Source of the DNA: Chrysogorgia sp. JL179-B06
Lineage: Eukaryota; Cnidaria; Anthozoa; Scleralcyonacea; Chrysogorgiidae
Direction: 5' to 3'
Assembly: GCA_035772405.1 (NCBI GenBank)
Contig: JAYKKM010000178.1
Location: 124,001 to 188,000 of the forward strand
Length of the DNA: 64,000 nucleotides
The notes beneath the pieces were generated by a model. It was not told the DNA's origin. It was given only the letters and a program-made list of their open reading frames with translations, and did no database searches. A program made the position numbers and the translations under genes. This document shows positions 10,602 to 23,200 of the stretch, piece by piece; the stretch's first letter is position 1, and every line of letters starts with the position of its first letter.

Positions 10602-13600
10602 TTAATCTTTATATGTTATCAAATCTTTTTCTAAAGGAATTAATTGTTCTTCCAACGAGTGCTTATGATATTTATTACATTTCAAAAGGAAAATCACCCC
10701 TATGGAATCACAATAAAATCCATAATTTACATAATACATTCCTCCGGTATTATCACAGATTGAAGATATTTTCTTCTTGCGCGAAATTGCATATTCGGCA
10801 TCTAACCTTACCACATTTCCTCATATACCCTTATTAATCTATTTCGGTCCCTTTATTTGACTCCTAACCGATTCATCCTTAAAAACTACTAGTGTCTTCG
10901 TGAAGAAAGCCTAGTAATTACTATCCCGAGGAACGCTTTTTTTTCAACCGAAACGGTTGGAAAAGTGTTCCATTGAGAAACGCAACCATTCAACAACAAA
11001 AAAGGTTGAAACGGTCGATCACAATACAACATGCGGCCATCGAGCTATACGGGTACAAGCAGAAGTGTTTTAACCTTTTCAAATTGCGGCTCTCCTATCT
11101 TCGCCATTGGATTTTGTCTTTTAAACTCCTCAAGCCTATAACCGGATAACATTGTATATAGGTTATAGACATGCGCACAATAATTTTCCAATTTAATGGT
11201 AAATTTTTGAATAACTCTTCAACAAAATAATGTACCTCGTGTTCACTCTGTTCAGAGAGGAAACAACCCAGTTCATGAATCTGTGTATCTGTTCTCGCTT
11301 TCGTGTTAATATTTCACTAAATGAAATAAAAGATGGCAGTATTGATGCATAGTTGGAAACCCACCTTCATAAAGTCGGATGAACATTTTGAAAAGGGCTG
11401 ATTGGGGGGTGAAGAAAAGGGGGAAGCCAGAAAGGGTGGGAATGGTCTAGAAATGGGGGACATTTAACATATTAAACTAGAAATACACAACAACCATCAC
11501 GCTCGCTTACTTTTTTTAGATAATAACCCTTTCATATGCCAATCCGAAAAAAATCCAAGCCTATAAACGTTCGCTGGGTTTCATAGTTTCATAAGACATA
11601 AATTATTTTAAAAGTAATTAAATAATCCAAACTGTTTAATTTTTGGGTACAATACCAGCTACAACACAATACAGCTGCAATACCAAGCAATGAGCAGAAC
11701 AATACGAAAGTCTACTGGTGTTTCGTCCATCGATTACTAAGAAATAAATAACTTATGATCCTAATCCTAATACTAATTCTAATACTCTCAACCCTAATGC
11801 TAACCCTAAAATAAATTTATATATTAAAATGAACCTCTTAAAGTGCCACTACGATCAAATTTTTACCTATCGATATTTTTACGTATTTATAAAGCAGAGC
11901 TGCTAAATATTACTTGGTCGAAACCGTTTTGCGATTCGACGATGGCAAATATTATTTTTCTTACTCCGAATCTGGAGTTGTTATGTCCGCCATTAATCGT
12001 TCATGTTCTTGACCAGCGTAACGAAGTGACGTCAGATTCTCAACGCGAAGACTCCACGTGGCTAATTCTTCAAGTAAATCAAGGTCGTTTTTTCAAATTC
12101 TTCGTCTGAAAGGCTGGACATTTAATCTGCTTCTCGAAAAAAACAAGAAAACAAATAACCTCGATCGAAATTCAGGCGTAGCATTGAGAATCTGACGTCA
12201 CAAACAATATTACCTTTTGAAATTGCGGGCTCACTTGGAACACGTTCTTAGTAATGGTGGCCTAAATAATAGTGATTTCAGAGCTCAAAATACTTACTTC
12301 AAAATACCATTTTTTAGGTTTTTTTTCACATCGATGATCACTTTCGACCCTGAAATACTATTCTATGCTAAAGAAAATCTAAAAGACGGGGGTGAATTTT
12401 CATCGTAGTGGCACTTTAACAAGAGCTTTATATCAATGTATAATACATAATTTCAGGTGAATTAGTTAAAGTTATAAAAACTGAAAATCTACGTGAAAAC
12501 TTTATTTTCCATTTAAAAAATTGAAGTTATTTCTCAAATGAAATTTTAAAATGTTTCTCTTTAGTTAGAAACATGAGATTTACTTGCACTTTGCAAGGTC
12601 TTTAATTTGAAATTTTTTATTTGAAAAAAAAATTTCTGATGAATGCAATTAAGCTAAATACAGATATCATCAGAAATTTAGTATTGCTCATAACATGCCT
12701 TGCTAGGTAAATTCCTTGATCTTCTTGCAGTCCTCAAAATTAGTATAGGAAAAACAATTATTAGTGTAGTAATCGCCGAGTAAAATTAAGGTTTACTTTC
12801 ACGCGTATTTCAAAGTTTCACAAAATAGGCCGAGCCGCGAAGCGACAAGGACAATTTGGAAACTTTGAAAACACAAGTGAAATTATACCTTTATTTCACG
12901 ACGACTCGTGCGATTACTTGTTTATAACATATTGGGCGAAATTTCGGGATTTTCCTTGACGTTTATAACCTTTGTATGTTTTCGAAAAATTCCAACTCAA
13001 TATGTTGTGCTCTTCCGTAAAACAAGAAGCTATGATTTTTTATTTTTTTATATTTTAAAATTTTACGCAAGTACTTTTACCCTCAATTACGAAACTATTC
13101 CCCACTCATTAGCCAATCACATTTAAGTAATTTTTCCCTCCATGTTATAAACAGCCAAAGTGCCCTTGGTTTTGTTCCACCTTCTTCAATTCAGGAACAG
13201 TTTGTGGATATTCTTCTTCCTGCAAGTTGTTTAAGTGTTCCTGGTGAACTCTGGTGAACCTGAGCGTAAATATTTCCTTGGTTTCCGTATCTGAGATCCA
13301 ACAGAATCGGAAGACATTTCCTTCCTTAGGATTAATCCAAATTTGATGAAAGGCAGGCTTGCTTTACATCTGCTACTAAACCAATAGGATTCAGACGCTT
13401 TCATATACCATTACATCATGCAGTAGAGGTTGTAAAGGAGGGCCTACTTTCAAGTTTCAGGCATGCCTGATTATGCTCTGTAGTAGAGGCATCATAATAA
13501 ACGATGCATATCCCCTCCAATAAGGAGTTTGAACAACAGGAAGTGGAACGTGTTTGTAGAGATCTGGGTGTGAATGGGTATCCCAAGAGATTTATACAGA

Positions 13601-13940
13601 GAGTCCAAAACAGCCATGCAAGAGTTTTACCACCAGACGAAGAGCCAAATAGATTTGCTTTACCATATGTACCGGGAGTTTCAGGGCGAATTAAACTATC
13701 TTTGAAACGTGCTAATATTAAAACTACCTTTACACCTATGAAACCTCTCTCTAGAGTGTTTAAAAAACCCAAAGACTCTGTAGAAGAGTTTAAAGTACTA
13801 GGTATTGTGTACAAGGTCAAGTGCAAGAATTGCTGTTTTACATATATTGGAGAGAGCAAGCGATCATGGGACTCGAGGGGAAAAGAGAGAGAGAGAGAGA
13901 GAGAGAGAGGGGAAAAGAGAGAGAGAGAGAGAGAGAGGGG

Positions 13941-14002
<62 letters not shown>

Positions 14003-17000
14003 TTATTATTATTTAATCGGAATTTTCACATTTTACAAAATGATCCTGAGACGTCAGCCATTTTCACCGACAACCCTTTGGTATCTTTTCGCCGTAATAA
14101 AAACATTCGTGACTCCTTAGTACATAGTGCCCTTAAACAAATACCTCGGCACCAGCGGGAACATTTTCTTGCGGCCGTTCCCGCTGTAACACATGCCCTT
14201 TTCTCAATCCCTCTACAGTTATTACTGCCCCCAAATTCGACCACACAATCCGTTATGCTTTTTCATGCACGTCCACCAACATAATGTATTGCATTTCTTG
14301 CGATAAATGCCGTAAAATCTACATCGGTGAAACTGGGCGACGCCTTTCATACAGGTTTGCTGAACATCTTCGTTCCGTGAGGATCAATGATGGTGACAAA
14401 CCTGTAGCCCGCCATTTCAACAGCTCCAACCATTTGGTTTCAGACATGAAAGTCTGTGCCATCCTTCCCATCTCCGGTGGCAACGATAACCGATAACCGT
14501 GTCTCATTTTTAAACTTGGCACCACACATCCTCTTGGTCTTAACGAACGTTTTTCTTTTATTTAATTTCCTAAAAGTTTTTTGTTATTTTAGTTTGCTTG
14601 GAACTTTTTATTATTAGCTTATGCACTTTCATTCCTTTTCAAGTCTTTGTTTCTATTATTATCGCCTAATCCCCTTGAATATTGGACCTGTCATTTCTCC
14701 CGCCCCCTCAGTCTGCTTATTGATCGACTGTTAAAAATAGCAAATGATTTAACTTTTCCCATCTCATTAATTATTAGTTAGTTTATTTCCCGTGCATTTG
14801 ATTGACTACTTTCTACCTGACACCCTTTTGGCATATATATAAGCCCTATTTATTTTATTTCATCTCGTCTTACTCTGATGAAGGGCTCCGCTCGAAACGT
14901 CAGTATCTCGTCACTAAATTCTTGGCAGTTTACCACCTTTTCACTACACACACATACATATACATACATATACATACAAATATATATATATAAAGATACC
15001 TATCAAAAGAGACCCTATAAATTACAAATCGTTAATATCTAAATGAATATATGAATGTTCTAAAGTACAAACAATATTCAATAGATAAATATTTTGCTTA
15101 CATGGTGACTTGCAAGTCTTTGTAGGTCAAGCCTTCAAGTCCAATTTTCTTATCAACAATCTCTAATAATTAAAACAAACACGCCGATTTGGATTACTGT
15201 TTAGGTTGCCTCGACATATCACCTGCATTGATCTCTAAATAAAAACTGGATCGAGCAACTATTGTTCAGAAAATGAAGCCAGAAGTAGTTCGTGGCGGCC
15301 ATCTTGTTGGGACCGAGGCGACAGAGACTACTTGTCTCTGATAATTTAAGATGCAAAAATTAATCAGTTGTCCAAGGTTTTCCCATAATATAGAGCACAA
15401 ACTACGGCTCCATAACAGTAAATATGAAGCCGGAATTAGCGCGTGGCGACCATATTGGAGTGACTACGGTGGTCACTCCATGAATATGGCCGCCGCGAAA
15501 TATTCCCGGCTTCATAGACTGTAATGGTGCCGTAATTTGTGTTCTAAATTACGGGAAAACCTTCGACAACTGATTCATTTTAGCATCTTAAAAGTTCAGA
15601 GACAGATAGTCTCTATCGCCTATAGTAATACTATATAGCGTGGTCCCTTCAAGATGGCGTGCACCGCGGCTTCATTTTTCGCAGCATCCAAACAATAGTT
15701 GCTCGATCCAGTCCTTATTTAGATATCAGTGCTAACCGGTTACAGCCATTACATTGAAACATTTAGTCTTTTTAGTGTTAGATGTTATTCACTTTTCGCC
15801 AACCATACCTCCCCACCCCCTCCCACCTGGTCTGGGACAATTTTTTATACTGACCTCCCGGTCTGTGAATAAATAAATTAAACTTTTTGAGGACGGATTT
15901 AGCCTGCGAGGTCTGTACCGTCTCATAGCGCACCGCTCGTTAACAAATCAAAACTGTGATATTCTAGTACATGGAAGGAATGAGCCGTGATCATACCTAT
16001 AAGCCGTGATCATACCTATAAGCCGTGACCATACCTTTCACTTTCTTTGCGTCTACTGAAAGATTCTTAAAGGCTTTGGTTACGTCTGCGAGTTCGACTT
16101 TCTTATTTTCAGCTTTAAAAAACAAACAAATCATAGAAACTGGTTCGCTTAAACTTGTAAATGCGCACAAACTGAAGCAAATCATACCTTGAACCTGAAA
16201 TGTCTCCATATTTTCTTTCCACGTTTCAATTTCTCTGTTTAAAGTGTCTTTTTCCTAAGGAAGTAGTATAAATGTATCATAAGAGGTATAACGATTAAAA
16301 AATCCAACATCGAAATAAAATAGAGTTTCGAAATTGAAATATTTCAAATTGGATTACTTTTCTTCGCAAGCGCAGGGAAACGTGAAGTGGGAAATGCTGT
16401 CGTGGTGGTGGGTTTGACTGTACGAAAGCCAGTTAGTCAGCTATGTATGTTGTTTAAGTTCTCAGCTCAGGGGGCCGTACTTTAAGGTTTTCTCCTCATC
16501 TTTCTTTTCACGGTTGTTAATCCACGGACAGCTCATCTCTACAGCCATTACTTTCTTACTTTTGTGACCTACATGTACGAACCGAGCATCTACTCTATTC
16601 GCTGTCACATGGTTGTACTCTGCATACACCGGTACATCCCAGAATGCTTGTGCATCCTCAGATTCGTAAATCGGGCCCGGTACTTTTGGGGAGTACCACC
16701 GTGGAACTGTGCTCGCTAGCTTCATCACCTTCAGCATCACGAAGAAGAGGATTTTTAAGGCTGCATCGTGTCTTGAGAGCTACTTGTTTTGTGCCAGTGC
16801 CGAACACCCTGCTGAACACATGTGCAAGGCTCTCCGCGGCCTTACCACACAATCTGCACATGACGTGATCAATCTGGCTTGTCTTCGTTTTATGTGATGT
16901 GTACAACTTCGTTGGAGTTAACTGTTCGTAGAGCTCCATCATCCCAGCTATGGTGTGCAAGGGTGCATGTTTCCACTCCTTCAGCCATGCAAAGCATCCT

Positions 17001-17157
17001 GTTTGGTTCAGTTTTTCATCATCCCATCGGGATTTTAGAAATTTCCCTTGCCACTTTTCACGTCAGATTTTATCTCGAAGCTGTTCCTCAACTGCTGTCT
17101 TCAGTTGTTTCTTAACCATCTCCCGAGATGCCATTTCCCCTTTGTTATTATTTCCCC

Positions 17158-17209
<52 letters not shown>

Positions 17210-20200
17210 CCCTACTATCTCCTGGGCATGCCACGTCGATTAATTGGCAGCTTCGATCCTTCTTTCGTATGACCACAATATCAGGTCGATTATGATCAAT
17301 CCTTTTGTCGGTTTGAATAGAGAAGTCCCACAAGATCTTAATGTCATCACTTTCCATCACTTTCTCTGGATCGTGTTCATACCATTTCTCTTCATGTTCT
17401 AATCCGTACTGTTTGCATATGTCCCAATGCAGGGCTTTTGCGACTCCGTCATGTCTGTGTTTGTATCTGTTTGTGCCAGCTTGGAGCATTCACTCAACAG
17501 ATGGTTAGCTGTTTCGTCTTTCATTGCACACCAGCGACACAGCGAGTTTACCTGAGTCTTGTCAATTTTAGCTTGATGGCGTTAGTTCTTAATGACTGAC
17601 TCTGTGTAGCCATCAACAACCCTTGTGTCTCTTTCTTCAGCTGACCCTTTCTTAACCATGTCCAACTTTCTTCACTGGCTACCTTCTCTGTTTGTCTCAG
17701 GAATTGCCCATGCAACTCTTTTGTCTTCCATTCTTCCACTCTTTCCTTCTTCCTCCGCTCCTTGTGCTTTCTAGGACACTCTTCCGTGGTAGTTCTACCT
17801 TGAGCCGCTGCTTTCAATATCCTTTCCCGACTCTCATCAACATACTTTGTGAGTCCTACAGTAGCTTTGCCTCTTCCACACAGTCTTCCACGGATATAAG
17901 TCCGCGTTCTCCCATCTTTCTTGGGAGATATGTCTAGCCACACTATCTCTGGGATGGAGCGCTCCATACATATTAAGAAACTTCCTTGTTCTTCGGTCCA
18001 GTACCCTTACCTCTTCCTTGGTCCAGTCGATAAAACCTGCCGAATATCTCAGTAGTGATACCGCCCAGGTATTAATTCCTATAATGAGGTTTCCTCCATT
18101 AAGCTTTGATCGCAATAGTTTCCTTACCCTACGGATATATTCCTTTGATACATTTTCTTTCATTTCCTTGCACATAACTTGATCTGTTTCAAGGATACCA
18201 AGATATTTGTAGCTTGACCCTTCTTGGAGTGTTTTGATCTCTTTGCCATCTGGCATACTTATTCCGTGAGAACTCGTAACTTTGCCTCTTTTCATGACAA
18301 GCTTGGCACATTTATCTACACCGAAATCCATTCCAATATCGGTACTAATATTAACCAGTGACTCTAATACCCTTTCCGACTTTGCAAATAACTTAAGGTC
18401 ATCCATGAAGAGCAGGTGGTTGATTTTTTCTCCGTTCAAATCGTATCCAAGCTTAGATTTTCTAAGAATCAGACTCAACGGTATCAGTGAGGTAACGAAC
18501 AGTAAGGGTAATAATGCATCTCCTTGAAAGATGCCTCTGTTGATCTTAACTTCTCCTATCGTTGTGAAGCCCGATGAGAGCTCGGTTCTCCAGCTCTTCA
18601 TGCTGACAACCAGCAGCTTCTTAATGTTCTCAGCAATTCCAAACAGGTCAAGGCATTCTTCAATCCGTGAATGCGGTAGCAAATCATATGCTTTTTGGTA
18701 ATCTATCCAAGCCATGGTTAGGTTCTTATGGTTGGCGCGAGCGTTCCTCAGTATCATCTTATCAATGAACAGACGGTCATGTGTTTCTCTAGAGACAGGT
18801 TTCGGTCTAAAATAACAGTTACTGTTATTACTAATAGTTTTAGCAATTAAAAAACTCACCCTTGTTTTCTATGAGCAGATAGTCAACGAGGCAGAAAGTC
18901 AACGATGTAAATAAATATTCTTTCGAAATCACGCGACGTTTATCCCTGAAGTTTCTATTTAACAATTAGTCACCGAAGTCGAACACAAATATAACGTTAA
19001 TCAACTGAGGTGACTAATTGTTTTAGTATAATTTCAGGACTGAAATGAATATCCAACTGAGAAATTTTAAACAGACAGTTTGAACTGTGTTAGATATAAT
19101 TAATTGTAAATCCAATGCTCGATGTTTTCTTCACGCTTAACCGGCTTTCAAAAATAGACTAACGATAAAAACGGACGTAAAAATAGAAATAATTATACGA
19201 TAACAACTTTCTTACCCTTAGACAGTTCTATCTTGAAAGAAATCTAATGTATACAGTATCTTTAGGCTCTTAAATTATATATTATTAACGATTTATTAGT
19301 TATATTATAGTCGCCATTTTGAAAAAATTTCGTCATGTTTTAGAAACCATACATCAAAATGATGATTCAGGGAGGGGACTGGAAAGAATAAACTCAGTCT
19401 GATCCTCAAAAAACACTTTTTCAAGTATGATTTCTAGTGATGCGTCTCAGAGGTTACTGGCTAGTCGGCCAATCAGAACTCGTTCAAGCTCAGAAATTAT
19501 ACTAACAGCGGATAGTAACTCCACTCCTGCGATAGCCAATGAAAATCAAAGATTTGTGATAGAAACTTATCAATTTATATTAAAGTACTTTATTATACGG
19601 CTGGGGCTACTTGCGGTGGAATTATGCAATATGAATGGTTGATTTGCGGTGCGGATTTGCCGTAATACCCACGTGGGCGATTACGGGTTTTCTGACGGTT
19701 TAAGCGGGAAAACGTTTTTGTTGATTTGAACACAAATAGAGGAGAACTAGGTATCTTCATTGAAAAATCCCGAACAGTGAAGCAGGCTGAACTTCATCAG
19801 CAAAACCAGCACGCCTGTTGCATAAATCTAAACATAAATACAATCCTAACCCTAACTCTAAACCTAATCTAATCACAACCCTGATTCCAACCTAACTTAC
19901 GCAAGATTACGCGAAGGTTTTTAGTTGCGTACATCGCTGACCACTCGTACTGCGGACAACAACCCACCAAGGAAACCAGACCATTTTCAGCCCAAAGTCA
20001 GTTCGATTGTGTTGGTCGAGCCCAATCCGAGTCTTTTCTCAGACCACCTCGAATTCAGTCCAAATCCAGTCCGATCACGCTGTCGGATTCGTAATCAAAA
20101 TCCATGCCGGGTCCGGCACCAGCAGTGCAAGTTTAAAAGGATGGCCAATGCCTCGAGCGTCTTGCAAATATTTTCGTTAGGTTAATAGAACAAGATAATA

Positions 20201-23200
20201 AAAGTGTGCAGTACTTACGTAGACTAGTTTTGCATTTCTAAACAATTGCGTCAGCTCCAATAATTTCATCTGGAAATCTGCCCTGATAACAGATACAGTA
20301 TGGTTATCAAAAACAACTCATGGATCGAAATAGGAATTCTGGCTATTGACTAATAAAGATTTTAAATGATTTTTTTATTATTTTGTCATGATCAGTAATG
20401 ATGGATTATATTTTTTTAATCGTGAGTGAGCGGATTCCTAGGCTTTCTTAAACTTTTATTTACTGCCTGAGCGGGCGATTTTTGCGATATTTTATCACGG
20501 TGACGGAATCCTAAATCTTCTTTATCGTAATTTTGCTATATTTTTAACTGAAACACTTAGCACAGAATTGTATCGAATTGAGTTGGAAATTACTTTATCT
20601 TCAAAACAATGTTACCGACCTTAAAGTAGCACTACGATGAAAATTCACCCCCGTCTTTTAGATTTTCTATAGCATAGAATAGTATTTCAGGGTCGAAAGT
20701 GATCATCGATGTAAAAAAAATAATAAATGGTATTTTGAAGTAAGTATTTTGAGCTCTGAAATCACTATTATTTAGGCCACCATTACTAAAAACGTGTTCC
20801 AAGTGAGCCCGCAATTTCAAAAGGTAATATTGTTTGTGACGTCAGATTCTCAATGCTACGGCTGAATTTCAGTCGAGGTTACTTGTTTTCTTGTTTTCTT
20901 CGAGAAGTAGATGAAATGTTCAGCCTTTCAGACGAAGAATTTGAAAAAACGACCTTGATTTACTTGAAGAATCAGCCATGTGGAGTCTTCGCGTTGAGAA
21001 TCTGACGTCACTTCGTTACGCTGGTCAGGAACATGAACGATTAATGGCGGACATAACAACTCCAGATTCGGAGTCAGAAAAATAATACTTGCCATTGTCG
21101 AATCGCAAAACGGTTTCGACCGAGTAATATTTACAAGCTCTGCTTTATAAATACGTAAAAATATCGATAGGTAAAAGTTTGATCGTAGTACCACTTTAAC
21201 TCGGCTTCTACCTCTAAATCTTTCGCCGTATATAATAAGCTAGAAATACGTGAACGCAACAACGCTCGATGGATGGTAATACGACAGCAATGTCATGCAT
21301 CAACATTGCCTACACGGTGGAAGGTCGGTGAAAATGGCCCTGGGATCGCCAGGTCGATTTTATAATCTTATAGACCTCTTTCATAATGGCGGCCAGTCTA
21401 AATATTCTTAGTTATATGCTTGCGAATTAACATTTCTGGCCTCGTTACAAAGCAAAGATTCTTTGGAATTACAAACACACCAACGAGGTCAGAAAGGCTA
21501 ATTTAAAGTGCCTATTACAGCCCTTTCGTTTTTTAGTTATCTGTATAGAGGATCAAAAAATAGCTGATAAGTTATTTTACAGTTTTTGATTTGGACTTTT
21601 CGTTTAGAAGATATTTTGCATCCAAATTAAGAAATGTAAACAAATTCCGATTAAAAACCGAAAACGTATTTCTGCCAATTCTGGAGTCTGGAAACTAGGT
21701 TGTGACGTCATTTAAGAGATGAGTCCAGCATCTTCCCAGCTTCGTAAACAAACGAGCTCGATTCCCAGATTATACTGTAAAATTTATTGTTTATGTTGAA
21801 CTATTCAATCATGCCAGACAGATACGCAGTGTATGGATGTTCTAATGAAGCGAATTTGAAAGAAAAATATCTGTCCATCGTATTCCTTACTTGAACGATT
21901 CCTTACTTGAACGATACGCGGACAGTAAATATGAATATCACATAGAGAAATTGCAGTGTGTTTAATACAGTGTTTACAAGTTCCCCAAGGCAAAACACAC
22001 ATTCGTCTCTTAAATGACGTCACAGTGTGGCTCGTTCCAGGCCTTTCTAATTTGCGGCTTTTTTATATAAATAGCAATGTTTAAAGAGTGATATCTTCTA
22101 AACGAAAAGTCCAAATCAAAAACTATAAATTAACTTATCAGCTATTTTTCCATCTTCTATACAGATAACAAAAAACCGAAAGGGCTGTATAGGCACTTTA
22201 AATGATATACAAGAATATTTAACTAGGGTGCCATTATGAAAGAGGCAGCAAGAGTATAATTTATTCATCTGAATCCAGGTGAAATTTAATCCACGACTTC
22301 AAATTTCACCGCGAATTAGAAATATAAGGACTTTGGTTAATTGTCAGGAATTATATTTATATGTTCATGCATTTTATGATGAATGTGTTACATGACCAAG
22401 TCTGCAGAGCACATTTCTCATCATTATTTACGTCAACAAAGACAAATTATCATATCAAAACATCAATTATGAGGTGTCATGTGACCGGGCCGATCCTAGG
22501 ACGATTGTCGCCGCAACATATTCTCAGTCTTAGATTACCAATAATGAACAGGTTTTGTGATTGGCTATATGGAACAAAAGTGGTTAAGGGTTGGGACATT
22601 GGTTTCTTTGTGGTTGATTCTATTGTTTTATTGTTTTAATCAACCAATCACAAAACCTGATAGTATGGGTAGGTTGCTCTTACATTACAAATAATGGTAA
22701 TTTAAGAATCCCACAAGCATTGTGTCTCACGTTGATCTACGCACGCGCCAAGGGGAGTGGTTGCGTCCGGAGCTAGGGATGGAAAAAATACAGCCGTGGT
22801 GTTAGGGAGACACTAAAACCGGGGGGTTAGGGTTAGGATTGGGGTTGTGTTGGGGTTGGGTTCTAGAATCCTACAATTTACTGTTGTGGAATTACCCATT
22901 ATTGGTAATCTAAGAGTATTTAACTATTTGCCGATTATTGGTAATCTAAGAGTGAGGATAACCTGGTCGCCGACCTTCTACCAGTGGAGGAAAAATGGTC
23001 TGGGTACGAGGTTGTGTCATGCATGCTATTCGGCGCATGCTAATCAATTGGGCCTGGGTGTAAAAAGGGATGAAAATAAATAAATTAGAATGTTCAGTAA
23101 ATAGAAAGAAGGTAAAATGGAAAGGAAACAATAACTGAAAAATTGGAAAGAGAATAAAATGTGAACACCATAGAAAAGATTGATCTATAATATTTACAAT

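Noticed and set aside
11760..11815. Telomere array (CCTAACCCTAA-like)
   Set aside because: Short and degenerate, as are the runs near 19850, 22825 and 29985; these are not telomeric arrays.
13850..14016. Readings rich in Arg-Glu repeats
   Set aside because: They are translations of the (GA)n microsatellite.
17148..17260. Poly-Ile and poly-Tyr/Leu readings
   Set aside because: They are translations of the (ATT)n tract; only the endonuclease part beyond it is meaningful.
19925..20185. 86-residue plus-strand reading
   Set aside because: Low-complexity Pro/Ser/Arg sequence over repeated TCCGA-type words; no splice or domain support.
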